Shown here: positions 8,940 through 17,719 of the stretch, in pieces
Position numbering within the stretch: the first letter of the stretch is position 1
Layout: each line of letters begins with the position of its first letter
Assembly (NCBI RefSeq): GCF_020889705.1
Contig: NZ_JACMYP010000079.1
Span: 1 to 32,083, forward strand
Source of the DNA: Bradyrhizobium altum
GTDB lineage: Bacteria > Pseudomonadota > Alphaproteobacteria > Rhizobiales > Xanthobacteraceae
DNA: 32,083 nucleotides
Direction: 5' to 3'
Notes under the pieces: generated by a model
Told to the model about the DNA's origin: nothing
What the model saw: the letters and a program-made list of their open reading frames with translations, nothing else
Databases searched by the model: none
Made by a program: the position numbers and the translations under genes

Positions 8940-9746
8940 CTAACGGCCCATCGTCAGCACCGTGTCCATCGCGCGCGCGAAACCGTCGTGCTCGTTGGTT
9001 TCGGTGACATGGGTGGCGCGCGCCTTCACGTCATCGCTGGCATTGCCCATCGCGAACGAGACGCCGCTCCGCGCAAACATCGGCAGATCGTTCTGCATGT
9101 CGCCGATCGTGGCGACATTCTCGAGCGCCACGCCGAGGCGCTTCGCGATGCCCTCGACGAAGGTGCCCTTGTCGTGGCCGGGCGGGGTGACGTCGAGATA
9201 ATAGGTCTGCGAGCGGACCGCGGTCGCATCATTGCCGACCATCTGCTGCATCTCCGCTTCGCAGCGCTGCAGCAGGGGCGCATCCGAGCTCGCGCCGACG
9301 ATCTTGCAGGCCTGGTCGAGATAGGGCGTGAAATCGCTGACGATGGTCGGATCATGCTTGATCGCGCGCTTTTCGTGCGCGTTGTACTCGCCGTCGGGAT
9401 TTCGGGTCAGCCAGCGGTCGTTGGTGAACAGCCAGGTGTCGACGCCGCGCTCGCGGAGCAGATCGATGCTGCGTTTGGCGACGGCAGGGGGGATCAAATG
9501 CTGCTCGATCGGCTTCAATTGCGGATCGACGATCGAAGAGCCGTTGAAGGCGCCGATCGGCAGCGTGATCGCGAGCGGCGCGACCAGAAAGCCCATCCCG
9601 ATCGTCGGCCGGCTGGAGACGATGGTGAAGCCGATGCCGGCCTCGTGCAGTCTGCGCACCGCGGTCAGGGCGCCGTCGGTCAGGGTCTTGTCCTTGGTGA
9701 GCAGCGTGCCGTCGACATCGGATACGACAAGGGCAATGCGGGTCAT
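8940..9746 (-). CDS. Cof-type HAD-IIB sugar-phosphate phosphatase
   Basis: Cytoplasmic haloacid-dehalogenase phosphatase of 268 residues. Motif I is DVDGTLL near residue 9 with both aspartates. Motif II is probably the Ser/Thr in TIVSSRP, and motif IV is GDMQNDLPMF with a large C2B cap between, as in Cof/SupH/YbiV proteins. These usually remove phosphate from sugar phosphates or related metabolites, and the exact substrate cannot be read from the sequence. It is the last gene of the tal-pgi/gnd/zwf/pgl/gntK unit; its ATG overlaps the gntK stop by four bases (ATGA), so it is translated with gntK. Its position suggests a housekeeping role on sugar-phosphate intermediates (inference). Confidence 0.85.
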   Translation of the reverse strand: MTRIALVVSDVDGTLLTKDKTLTDGALTAVRRLHEAGIGFTIVSSRPTIGMGFLVAPLAITLPIGAFNGSSIVDPQLKPIEQHLIPPAVAKRSIDLLRERGVDTWLFTNDRWLTRNPDGEYNAHEKRAIKHDPTIVSDFTPYLDQACKIVGASSDAPLLQRCEAEMQQMVGNDATAVRSQTYYLDVTPPGHDKGTFVEGIAKRLGVALENVATIGDMQNDLPMFARSGVSFAMGNASDDVKARATHVTETNEHDGFARAMDTVLTMGR

Positions 9747-10276
9747 GGGCGGTCCAGCTTCAGTTGACTGACAATGTCTTCGACGATGGTGTCGACCGAA
9801 CGGTCGATCGCAACCGTGATCGGGCGTTCGTCCGGTGTCGGCGGCTCCAGCGTCTTGAACTGGCTGGCGAGCAGGGCCGGCGGCATGAAATGGTCCTTGC
9901 GCGCGGCGAGCCGCGTGGCGATCAGCTCTTGCGTGCCGTCGAGGAAGACGATGCGGATATCGTCGCGGCCATGCACCAGGATGTCGCGATAGGCGCGCTT
10001 CAGCGCGGAGCAGGCGATGACGGCGCGTTCGCGGACGCCGCAGGTGCGGTCGATCTCATTGGCGATGGCGCGCAGCCAGGGCCAGCGATCCTCGTCGGTG
10101 AGCGGCTGGCCGGAATGCATTTTCGCGACATTGCTCGGCGGGTGAAAACTGTCGCCGTCCTCGAAGCGCCAGCCGATCCTGATCGCAAGGCGGTCGGCGA
10201 TGGTGCTCTTGCCCGAGCCGGAGACGCCCATCACGACCAGTGCGCAGGGGTTTTGCCCGTCACCCAAGAAAGTCAC
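9743..10276 (-). CDS. gntK: Gluconokinase
   Basis: Phosphorylates D-gluconate to 6-phosphogluconate, the substrate of Gnd encoded upstream. The protein has 177 residues, the normal size of the P-loop (GntK/IdnK) family. The Walker A motif GVSGSGKST is near residues 18-26, followed by family signatures FEDGDSFHPPSNVAKM, GQPLTDEDRWPWL and ACSALKRAYRD. The GTG start at 10276 is 9 nt after the pgl stop. The gene overlaps the following HAD gene by four bases. Start choice is the main uncertainty because the ribosome site is weak. Confidence 0.92.
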   Translation of the reverse strand: MTFLGDGQNPCALVVMGVSGSGKSTIADRLAIRIGWRFEDGDSFHPPSNVAKMHSGQPLTDEDRWPWLRAIANEIDRTCGVRERAVIACSALKRAYRDILVHGRDDIRIVFLDGTQELIATRLAARKDHFMPPALLASQFKTLEPPTPDERPITVAIDRSVDTIVEDIVSQLKLDRP

Positions 10277-10285
10277 CCAAGAGCA

Positions 10286-11038
10286 TCATCCACGAAAATC
10301 CTCCGGCAGCGCGGCCTGATCGATCAGCCAGACGGTTTCGCCCAGCGATCGCGCGCGGTTTGCCGGCAGGTTCTCGCCTGCGAACAGGCGCCTCAAGATC
10401 GCGCGCTTGTTTTCGCCCGCCACCTCGAACAGCATCTCGCGGCAGGAGGCGAGGGCAGGCAGGGTCAAGGAGACGCGCGGCACGAACGGCTCGACATTGG
10501 CCTTGGGCACCTCGACCACCCAGCGCTGCGTTTCCTCGACCGCGGGATAGCCCGGAAACAGCGAGGCGGTGTGGCCATCGGGCCCGATGCCCATCAGCAC
10601 CAGGTCGAACAGCGGCCGCTTCGGATCGAGCTGTTCGGCGCCGTAGAAGGCCATCAGCTCGTTCTCATAAAGCGCCGCGCTGACGTCGGGATCCCTGAGA
10701 TCGGCGGTGTCGGTTGCGATCGGATGGACATTGGCGGCCGGAGCGCAGCGGTCGAGGAAGGCCTGGCGCGCCATGCTCATATTGTGCAGCGGGTCCTGGC
10801 GCGGCACCAGGCGCTCGTCGCCGATGAACCAGTCGATGCGATCCCACGGAATCCGCCGGCGATAGTCCGGTGTCGCCAGCAGCTGGTAGAGCGCCTTGGG
10901 GCTGGAGCCGCCGGTGAGGCAGACCGCGATCCGGCCGCTGTTCTGGTCGATCCTGGCGATCACCCGTTCGGCGGCGGTCTGCGCCAGTGCGGCCGGATCG
11001 GCGACCGTGATGATCTTGCGCTCGCCGCTCGTGGTCAT
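10286..11038 (-). CDS. pgl: 6-phosphogluconolactonase
   Basis: Hydrolyses 6-phosphogluconolactone, the product of Zwf, to 6-phosphogluconate. It has 250 residues from the ATG at 11038. Family motifs are VCLTGGSSPKALYQLL, DWFIGDERLVP and LVLMGIGPDGHTASLFPG, the last containing the conserved active-site histidine. The start is placed two bases after the zwf stop; an open frame extends further upstream to 11185 but only by reading across the end of zwf. The coupling zwf-pgl is typical and removes the unstable lactone quickly. Confidence 0.94.
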   Translation of the reverse strand: MTTSGERKIITVADPAALAQTAAERVIARIDQNSGRIAVCLTGGSSPKALYQLLATPDYRRRIPWDRIDWFIGDERLVPRQDPLHNMSMARQAFLDRCAPAANVHPIATDTADLRDPDVSAALYENELMAFYGAEQLDPKRPLFDLVLMGIGPDGHTASLFPGYPAVEETQRWVVEVPKANVEPFVPRVSLTLPALASCREMLFEVAGENKRAILRRLFAGENLPANRARSLGETVWLIDQAALPEDFRG

Positions 11039-11040
11039 GG

Positions 11041-12534
11041 TCAGCTCAGCTTCCGCCAGCTGCGGCCGTCGCGCGTCAATAGCGCGTTGGCCGCCTCCGG
11101 GCCTTCGCTGCCGGCCTTGTAGGGCTGCAGGCCACGCCCGCCGGCAGTCTTCCAGGCGTCGAGGAAGGGCTGCACCGCCTGCCATCCGGCCTCGACGCTG
11201 TCGGCGCGCTGGAACAGCAGATTGTCGCCGATCATGCAGTCATAGATCAGCGTCTCGTAGCCGGTCGACGGCTCGGCCTTGAAGTAGTCCTTGTAGCGGA
11301 ACTTCATCTCGACGCCGTCGATGTTGATGGCCGGGCCGGGCACCTTGGTGTTGAACTGCAGCTCGATGCCTTCGGTCGGCTCGGTCGAGATGACGAGGTA
11401 ATTCTGCGACAGGCGGTCGACCGCGGTATCGCGGAACATCGCGAACGGCGCCTGCTTGAACTTGATCGCGATCTCGGTGCGCTTGGTGGTCAGTGCCTTG
11501 CCGGTGCGCAGGTAGAACGGCACGCCGGCCCAGCGCCAATTGTCGATGGTCAGCTTCAGCGCCGCATACGTCTCGGTCGAGCTGTCGGGCTTCACATCCG
11601 GCGTCTTGAGATAGTCCTCGATCTCGGTGTCGCCGATCCGGCCGCCGCGATACTGGCCGCGCACCGAGTTGGACAGCGCCTCCTGCGCGCTCTGGATCTG
11701 GATCGCGCTCAGCACCTCGGCCTTCTCCGAGCGCACCGCATGCGCGTCGAAGCGCGCCGGCGGCTCCATCGTCACCAGCGACAGCAGCTGGAACAAATGG
11801 TTCGGCACCATGTCGCGCAGCGCGCCGGTGGCGTCATAGAAGCTGCCGCGATGGCCGACGCCGAGCTTCTCGTCGACGGTGATCTGGATGTGGTCGATGT
11901 GGTTGCGATTCCAGATCGGCTCGAACATGCCGTTGGCAAAGCGCAGCACCAGGATGTTCTGGACGGTTTCCTTGCCGAGGTAATGGTCGATCCGGTAGAT
12001 CTGGTGCTCGTCCATCAGCTTCAGCAGCGCGGCGTTCAGCGCCCTGGCCGACGCCAGATCGGTGCCGAACGGCTTTTCGATGATCAGCCGCCGCCACGCG
12101 CCGTTCTCCTCCAGCATGCCGGTCCGTCCGAGCTGCTCGCTGATCGGCAGGAAGGCGTTCGGCGGGGTCGCGAGATAGAACAGCCGGTTGCCACCGGTGC
12201 CGCGCGCGGTCTCGAGCTTGTCGAGCCGTTCGTTCATGGCATCGAACGAAGCGGGATCCCTCGGATCGGCCTCGATCGAGGTGACGCATTCGAACAGCTG
12301 CTTCGCGATCGCCTCGTCGACGGGGCGGGTGGCGAATTTGCGCAGCCCCTGCATCAGGCTGTCGGTCAGCTGCTCGCTCGACATGCCCTTGCGGACAATG
12401 CCGACCACGCAGAATTTCTCCGGCAGCAGATTGCCGGCGGCGAGATTGTAGAGCGCCGGGACGACCAGCCGGTGTGTCAGATCACCGGTGGCGCCGAAGA
12501 TGATGAAGGAGCAAGGATCGGGTTTCTTCTGCAC
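11041..12534 (-). CDS. zwf: Glucose-6-phosphate 1-dehydrogenase
   Basis: First enzyme of the oxidative pentose phosphate and Entner-Doudoroff routes; oxidises glucose 6-phosphate with NAD(P)+. It is 497 residues, normal for bacteria. The nucleotide-binding motif is FGATGDLTHRLV near residues 13-24, EKPFGTDLASAR follows, and the substrate-binding/active-site signature is RIDHYLGKETVQN. It starts with GTG at 12534 (MQKKPDPCSF) with GGAAGG 5-10 nt upstream. It lies 20 nt after gnd and 2 nt before pgl in the same unit. No edd or eda gene is visible in the window. Confidence 0.96.
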   Translation of the reverse strand: MQKKPDPCSFIIFGATGDLTHRLVVPALYNLAAGNLLPEKFCVVGIVRKGMSSEQLTDSLMQGLRKFATRPVDEAIAKQLFECVTSIEADPRDPASFDAMNERLDKLETARGTGGNRLFYLATPPNAFLPISEQLGRTGMLEENGAWRRLIIEKPFGTDLASARALNAALLKLMDEHQIYRIDHYLGKETVQNILVLRFANGMFEPIWNRNHIDHIQITVDEKLGVGHRGSFYDATGALRDMVPNHLFQLLSLVTMEPPARFDAHAVRSEKAEVLSAIQIQSAQEALSNSVRGQYRGGRIGDTEIEDYLKTPDVKPDSSTETYAALKLTIDNWRWAGVPFYLRTGKALTTKRTEIAIKFKQAPFAMFRDTAVDRLSQNYLVISTEPTEGIELQFNTKVPGPAINIDGVEMKFRYKDYFKAEPSTGYETLIYDCMIGDNLLFQRADSVEAGWQAVQPFLDAWKTAGGRGLQPYKAGSEGPEAANALLTRDGRSWRKLS

Positions 12535-12554
12535 GTGACCTTCCGCGGTTCGTT

Positions 12555-13538
12555 TTAAGCCTTCTTCGGCGGCTCCTTGTGGCCGCCAAACCCTGCGCGC
12601 ATCGCCGAGAGGATCTTCTCGGCGAAGGTGTGGTCCTTGCGCGAGCGGAAGCGGGTGTAGAGCGCCGCCGTCAGCACCTCGGCCGGCACCGCCTCGTCGA
12701 CCGCGGCGTTGACGGTCCAGCGGCCTTCGCCGGAATCCTCGACAAAGCCGGAATAATTGTCGAGCGTGTGGTTCTGCGCCAGCGCCGACGCGGTGAGGTC
12801 GAGCAGCCAGGACGGGATCACGCTGCCGCGCCGCCAGACTTCGGCGATGTCGGCGATGTCGAGATCGAAGCGATGGTCGGGCGGCAGCGCCTCGATGTTG
12901 GCGTTCTTCAGGATGTCGAAGCCTTCGGCATAGGCCTGCATCAGGCCGTATTCGATGCCGTTGTGGATCATCTTGACGAAATGTCCCGCGCCGATCGGGC
13001 CGGCGTGGATGTAGCCCTGTTCGATGCGCGGATCGCGCTCCTCGCGGCCGGAGGTGCGCGGGATATCGCCGATGCCGGGCGCCAGCGTCTTGAAGATCGG
13101 ATCGAGCCGGTCGACCACGGGTTTGTCGCCGCCGATCATCATGCAGTAGCCGCGCTCGATGCCCCAGATGCCGCCGCTGGTGCCGACATCGACATAATGC
13201 AGCCCACGCTCCCGCAGCGCCTTGCCGCGGCGGACGTCGTCCTGCCAGAAGGTGTTGCCGCCGTCGATGATGACGTCGCCGGGCTGCATCAGCTTCGACA
13301 GCGCCTCGATGGTGGCTTCGGTGATCTTGCCGGCCGGCAGCATCACCCAGGCGGTGCGCGGCGCTTCCAGCTTGAGGACGAAATCCTCCAGCGACGAGGA
13401 ACCGGTGGCGTTGTCGGCGACCAGCGCCGCGACCGCCTTGGGGTCCTTGTCGTAGACCACGGTGGTGTGGCCGTTGCTCATCAGGCGGCGGACGATGTTG
13501 CCGCCCATCCGCCCGAGGCCGATCATGCCGAGTTGCAT
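12555..13538 (-). CDS. gnd: 6-phosphogluconate dehydrogenase, short (YqeC/GntZ-like) form, probably NAD-linked
   Basis: Oxidatively decarboxylates 6-phosphogluconate to ribulose 5-phosphate. At 327 residues it is the short form of the family, against about 470 for the common NADP form. The dinucleotide motif is GLGRMGGN at residues 7-14, and the second beta strand ends in Asp30 (VVYDKDPKAV). An acid there usually selects NAD+, whereas NADP enzymes carry Asn-Arg. Other signatures are IDGGNTFWQDD, VDVGTSGGIWGIERGYCMMIGG and KMIHNGIEYG. The ATG at 13538 has a GGAGG ribosome site. The gene is 12 nt after tal-pgi and 20 nt before zwf. Cofactor choice is inferred from one residue and family type. 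Confidence 0.92.
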   Translation of the reverse strand: MQLGMIGLGRMGGNIVRRLMSNGHTTVVYDKDPKAVAALVADNATGSSSLEDFVLKLEAPRTAWVMLPAGKITEATIEALSKLMQPGDVIIDGGNTFWQDDVRRGKALRERGLHYVDVGTSGGIWGIERGYCMMIGGDKPVVDRLDPIFKTLAPGIGDIPRTSGREERDPRIEQGYIHAGPIGAGHFVKMIHNGIEYGLMQAYAEGFDILKNANIEALPPDHRFDLDIADIAEVWRRGSVIPSWLLDLTASALAQNHTLDNYSGFVEDSGEGRWTVNAAVDEAVPAEVLTAALYTRFRSRKDHTFAEKILSAMRAGFGGHKEPPKKA

Positions 13539-13550
13539 TGCTCGCCTCCG

Positions 13551-16397
13551 TCAGTTCAGTGCGGCCGAGATCGCGGCATCGAGCGCCGCAAGCCCGGAGG
13601 TGAGGTCGCCCTTGAGATGCACCCGCAGTGCCCGCCGGCCGCGCTCGGTGAGCACGTCGAAATCGCCGCGCGCCTGCGCCGCCTTGATGACGCCGAAGCT
13701 CGCCTTTTGGCCGGGCACCGGCAGGTCCCGGCTATCGTCGGTCGTGACCTGCAGGAACACGCCGCTGTCGGGCCCGCCCTTGTAGGCCTGCCCGGTCGAA
13801 TGCAGGAAGCGCGGGCCGAACTCGGCGCAGGTCGCAAGGTGTTTCGCATCGCGCACCTTGAGCCGCATCGCCTGCATGGCGTCGATGGTGTCGCCGTCGC
13901 GCTCGATATAGGCGAGCAGGGCGACATAGTCGCCGCGGCCGGAGCGCGAGAGGTGGGCCTTGATCCAGGAATTGAGATCGCCATTGGCGCCGGCCTTGCG
14001 CAGCTCCTCGGCGTTCTGCGCGTCGGTGTAGAGCTCGACGCCATCCGCCGACACCACCGGCTGCTCGGCCGGCAGCGATCCGGTCTTCTCGAACGCCGCC
14101 GTCAGCTCGCGCGTCTTGATCTTGGCGGCCTCGACGTCGGGCTGGTTGAACGGGTTGATGCCGAGGATCGCGCCCGCCACCGCGGTCGCGATCTCGAAGC
14201 GGAAGAACTCCTGGCCGATATGGTCGATCGACTTCATCACGATCCGGACCACGGGATGGCCGGCGGCCTCGAGCGCGGCGAGCTTGGCCTCATGCGCGGC
14301 GTCGTGCTCACCCTCGGTGCGCAGGTCGATGAAGAAGCGGTCGTTGCCGTAGACCGCGGCATCGCCGATGGTCTCGCCCTCGATCGGGATCAGGCCCTTG
14401 CCGTCCTTGCCGGTCGATTCCGCGATCAGCTGCTCGGCCCAGGCGCCGAAATCGGCGACCTCGGGCGAGGCGAAGATCGTCACCTTGTCGCGGCCTTCGA
14501 GCCCGGCGATGCCCATCGCCAGCCCGAGCTGGACGCCCGGGTTTTCCTGCGGCGGCACGTCGGCGCCGCAGGAGCGCACCATGGCGAGCGTATGGCCGAG
14601 CAGGCTGCGGACGTCGATGCCCGCGGCGGCCGCCGGCACCAGGCCGAACGGCGACAGCACGGAATAGCGGCCGCCGATCGCAGGGTCGCCGTAGAAGATG
14701 CGGGCAAAGCCCTGCTTGATCGCGACCTTCTGCAGCGACGAGCCGGGATCGGTCACCGCGATGAAGCGGTGGCCGGCCTTGTCCTTGCCGATCGCCTTGG
14801 CGACCCGGTCGAAGAAATAGTCCTTCATCACGTTCGGCTCGGTGGTGCCGCCGGACTTGGAGGAGACGATGAACAGCGTCTTCGCGATGTCGACATACTC
14901 CTCCATCGCGCGCACCTGCGCCGGATCGGTGGAATCGAGCACGTGCAGCCGCGGGAAGCCGGACCGGTGCGGGAAGGTCTGGGCCAGCACCTCCGGCCCG
15001 AGGCTCGATCCGCCCATGCCGAGCACGACGGCGTCGGTGAAGTTTTGCCCTTTCACGCGCTTGGCGAAATCCTCGTAGTCGGCGACATCGGCGGTCGCGG
15101 CGCTGGTCAGCCAGCCCAGCCATTTGTCCTCGTCATCGCCGGTCCAGACCGACTTGTCCTTGTGCCAGAGCCTTCGGATCTTGGCCGACGCGCGCCATTC
15201 CTCGGTGCTTTTCTCGACCGCCTTCTCGATACCTGCGCCGAGCGCCAGCTTCTGATGGTCGATGCCGCCGCCGAGCGAGGTCGCGCGCTTGTGGGCGACC
15301 GCGCCGTACAGCTTGTCGGCCGCGTCGGCGAACAGCTTGACGCCGTCCTTGACCAGCTCCTCGGTGATCGCATCGAGCGAGATGCCGGACTTCTCCAGCT
15401 CGTCCAGCACGTGGCGGGCGTCCTCGACATTCTCCTCGAGGCTGTCGCGGACCTTGCCGTGGTCGCGGAACGCATCGAGGGTTGCCGGCGGCACGGTGTT
15501 GACGGTGTCGGGGCCGATCAGCTCCTCGACATAGAGCACGTCGCTATAGTCCTTGTTCTTGGTGCCGGTCGACGCCCACAGCAGCCGCTGCGGCTTGGCG
15601 CCCTTGGCGGTGAGCTTGTCCCAGCGCGGGCCCGAGAACAGGCGCTTGTAGTCCTGGTAGGCGAGCTTTGCATTGGCGATCGCGACCTTGCCCTTCAGCG
15701 CGGCAAGCCGCTCCTTCTCGGACGGGTCGTTGGCGCGTGCGATCTTCTCGTCGAGCTGCTTGTCGACGGCAGAGTCGATGCGGCTGACGAAGAAGCTGGC
15801 GACGCTTGCGACATGAGAGGGGTCGCCGCCCTTGGCGACGTACTTCTCCAGGCCCTTGAGATAGGCCTCCGCGACCTGGCGATAGACCTTCTGCGAGAAC
15901 AGCAGCGTGATGTTGATGCTGATGCCTTCGCCGATCAGATATTCGACCGCCGGCCGGCCCTCCGGCGTCGCCGGCACCTTGACCATCAGGTTCTTGCGGT
16001 GGACGTCCTTCCAGAGCCGCTCGGCCTCCGCGATCGTGCCCTTGGTGTCCATCGCCAGATACGGCGACACTTCGAGGCTGACAAAGCCGTCGCCGCCATG
16101 GCTCTGGTCGTAGACCGGGCGCAGCACGTCGGCGGCGTGCTGGATGTCCTCGACCGCGAGATGTTCGAACAGGTCGGCGACCGAGCGGTCGCCCTTCTTG
16201 AGGGCCTTGCCGATCGCGCCGTCATACTCGTCCGAGCTGCCGATCGCCTTCTCGAAGATCGAGGGGTTGGACGTCACGCCTTTGACGCCGTCGGTCTCGA
16301 TCAGCCGCTTCAGGTCGCCCTTGGCGACGAAGCCGCGGGCAAGGAAGTCCAGCCAGACGGCCTGGCGGTGATTTTCGAGTGCTTTGACGGGGTTCAT
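13551..16397 (-). CDS. tal-pgi: Bifunctional transaldolase / glucose-6-phosphate isomerase
   Basis: A 948-residue natural fusion. Residues 1 to about 370 are transaldolase (TSNPSIFEKAI, then the Schiff-base Lys140 in NLMVKVPATPEGRPAVEY, and FFVSRIDSAVDKQLD). The rest is phosphoglucose isomerase (VVLGMGGSSLGPEV, FIVSSKSGGTTEPNVMKDYF, GINPFNQPDVEAAK). It links the non-oxidative pentose phosphate pathway with fructose/glucose 6-phosphate exchange. It is the first gene of a six-gene leftward unit ending with the HAD phosphatase. Separate tal and pgi genes are the rule in most bacteria, while the fused form is known in several alphaproteobacteria and cyanobacteria. The ATG at 16397 has no strong ribosome site. 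Confidence 0.95.
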   Translation of the reverse strand: MNPVKALENHRQAVWLDFLARGFVAKGDLKRLIETDGVKGVTSNPSIFEKAIGSSDEYDGAIGKALKKGDRSVADLFEHLAVEDIQHAADVLRPVYDQSHGGDGFVSLEVSPYLAMDTKGTIAEAERLWKDVHRKNLMVKVPATPEGRPAVEYLIGEGISINITLLFSQKVYRQVAEAYLKGLEKYVAKGGDPSHVASVASFFVSRIDSAVDKQLDEKIARANDPSEKERLAALKGKVAIANAKLAYQDYKRLFSGPRWDKLTAKGAKPQRLLWASTGTKNKDYSDVLYVEELIGPDTVNTVPPATLDAFRDHGKVRDSLEENVEDARHVLDELEKSGISLDAITEELVKDGVKLFADAADKLYGAVAHKRATSLGGGIDHQKLALGAGIEKAVEKSTEEWRASAKIRRLWHKDKSVWTGDDEDKWLGWLTSAATADVADYEDFAKRVKGQNFTDAVVLGMGGSSLGPEVLAQTFPHRSGFPRLHVLDSTDPAQVRAMEEYVDIAKTLFIVSSKSGGTTEPNVMKDYFFDRVAKAIGKDKAGHRFIAVTDPGSSLQKVAIKQGFARIFYGDPAIGGRYSVLSPFGLVPAAAAGIDVRSLLGHTLAMVRSCGADVPPQENPGVQLGLAMGIAGLEGRDKVTIFASPEVADFGAWAEQLIAESTGKDGKGLIPIEGETIGDAAVYGNDRFFIDLRTEGEHDAAHEAKLAALEAAGHPVVRIVMKSIDHIGQEFFRFEIATAVAGAILGINPFNQPDVEAAKIKTRELTAAFEKTGSLPAEQPVVSADGVELYTDAQNAEELRKAGANGDLNSWIKAHLSRSGRGDYVALLAYIERDGDTIDAMQAMRLKVRDAKHLATCAEFGPRFLHSTGQAYKGGPDSGVFLQVTTDDSRDLPVPGQKASFGVIKAAQARGDFDVLTERGRRALRVHLKGDLTSGLAALDAAISAALN

Positions 16398-16445
16398 GGG
16401 TGCCTGTTCTCGTTCGATCGAGGGTCGATTTTTGGGTTCCCGGGC

Positions 16446-16474
16446 AGCTTTCGGGGGCGGAGGCGGATTGTCAA
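16446..16474 (-). promoter_or_regulatory. Possible housekeeping promoter of the tal-pgi operon
   Basis: On the minus strand a perfect TTGACA (16474-16469) is followed after 17 nt by AAAGCT (16451-16446), which is a poor -10. It lies about 50 nt before the tal-pgi start in an otherwise gene-free 217-bp gap. The -35 is convincing; the -10 is not. Confidence 0.4.
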
Positions 16475-16614
16475 CATGACTGGGGGCCCGGGCGGAATAT
16501 CAGCATTCCCAAGGGATAACGCCATTCACAACAGTTCGATCCCCTCGGACGCGGTCGGAGCAGACCCTGATCTCGGCACATTTTTATGACGCGTCGCGGG
16601 CGCGCGGCCGCGCG

Positions 16615-17061
16615 TCAGGGCCGCAGGTAGAGGTAGCCCTGGGATTGCAGCTCGGCGAGGCGGACCATGCCGCCGCGCTCGGCGGCGACGAAGCCCGGGA
16701 GCAGGTCGGCGGTGATGTTCTGCGATTTCATGGTGTTGCCGCAGGCGACGAGTTCAATTCCGTCCGTCGTGAGCTGCCTGACATGCTTCGTCAGGTCGGG
16801 ATTGGCCGCCGCCGAACGAAACGCCTTCAGCGCCTGGCCGTGCACCACGAGCGCGATCGTCACATTGCCGGGGCCGCCGACGCCGTCGAGGTGGTTCTGG
16901 ATGTTGCCGATCACGAAATTGACCTTGCCGAGGTCGTCGAGGTGACAGACCACCTTCAGCTTTCCCGGTGGTGGGGTCTCAGTAGCGGCGTTCGCCCGTG
17001 ACGCGGTAAAGGCAGCGCCGATCGCCGAGAGGGTGCCCCACAGGATGCGGCGTCGGTGCAT
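16615..17061 (-). CDS. Exported DsrE/DsrF-like small protein
   Basis: A 148-residue protein with an N-terminal signal (MHRRRILWGTLSAIGAAF, cleavage probably after ASRANA). The arginine cluster resembles a Tat signal but is not an exact match. The mature part looks like a periplasmic DsrE-fold protein: KVVCHLDDLGKVNFVIGNIQNHL, VTIALVVHGQALKAF, and a single Cys in GIELVACGNTMKSQNI, followed by the region DLLPGFVAAERGGMVRLAELQSQGY. Proteins of this type are linked to sulfur-relay or remain uncharacterised, so no specific role is claimed. The ATG at 17061 has GAGGGA upstream. It lies 41 nt after the end of the broken gene at 17103-17719 and may share its transcript. Confidence 0.8.
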   Translation of the reverse strand: MHRRRILWGTLSAIGAAFTASRANAATETPPPGKLKVVCHLDDLGKVNFVIGNIQNHLDGVGGPGNVTIALVVHGQALKAFRSAAANPDLTKHVRQLTTDGIELVACGNTMKSQNITADLLPGFVAAERGGMVRLAELQSQGYLYLRP

Positions 17062-17102
17062 GGCGTCCCTCGCGCAATGATTGTTGACCGGCGCAAAGCC
17101 TA

Positions 17103-17719
17103 TCACTTGTGCCGGAGTGCAGCGAGTTCCTTGCGGTCGGTCACAAGTTCGGCGCATTCGCCCAAGTCCGCGCGATCGACGCGAAAGATCTTGTCGTCGG
17201 CGCCGGCCAACAGCGCTTCGCCGGCGTCGTCGTCGGGCTTGTTGCGATTCCACACCATGATGCGGCCAAGGCGCGCGATTGCGGATTTGTCGTCTTTCGA
17301 CAGCGCCACGGTGATACCGCCGCCCTCACAATCCACGCTGCATTCGAAGCGTATCTCGTGTCCGGATTCGGTCGCGACCGCATGGTTGCAGTAGCCGCTG
17401 GAGTCGAAATTGCCGGGGCGGTGGCGGTAAGCGACGCCGAACCGAACGAGTAGTTGGTGGTCTTGTCCTCCGGCGCATCCTCGGCGGCGACGAGCAGCTT
17501 CATCGCGCTGACCTTCTGCTTCGGATGCTGCGCCAGATGATTTGCATCGTAGCGCCGCACGAAGCAGGCATAGGCTTTCGCGCCGGGCGGGCCTGCGAAC
17601 ATCCTGTTGTCGAAGGCGGCCGCCTTGGCCTTGTCGACGCCTTCCTGCGCCTCGACGGTTAACGCCGCGCCGGCGCAGGCTGCGGCGGCAAGTGCGACAA
17701 CAAGGAACGTCTGCTTCAC
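17103..17719 (-). pseudogene. Exported hypothetical protein broken by a 5-bp tandem duplication
   Basis: The 5' part reads a signal peptide (MKQTFLVVALAAAACAGAAL, then TVEAQ) and a mature domain ending ...DKTTNYSFG. At that point the frame turns into low-quality sequence. The continuation, GVAYRHRPGNFDSSGYCNHA to VTDRKELAALRHK and a stop at 17103, is in another frame. The junction carries a perfect tandem repeat, CCGAA CCGAA (17437-17446 on the plus strand). Removing one copy restores YSFGVAYRHRPGN and gives about 203 residues including DCEGGGITVALS. The start is taken as GTG at 17719, directly before the signal peptide; a TTG at 17773 is possible. I do not recognise the family. A real mutation or an assembly error would look the same here. 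Confidence 0.75.

Noticed and set aside
11039..11185. N-terminal extension of pgl upstream of the ATG at 11038
   Set aside because: It reads through the end of zwf in another frame and has no Pgl-like residues; the ATG 2 nt after the zwf stop fits the family.
12579..16589. 1336-residue open frame on the plus strand opposite gnd and tal-pgi
   Set aside because: Antisense shadow covering two confidently identified enzymes; composition of an antisense translation.
16588..16617. Inverted repeat TGACGCG/CGCGTCA after the DsrE-like gene as a terminator
   Set aside because: On the minus strand it is followed by TAAAAAT rather than a T-run, and the GC-rich surroundings make such pairing likely by chance.
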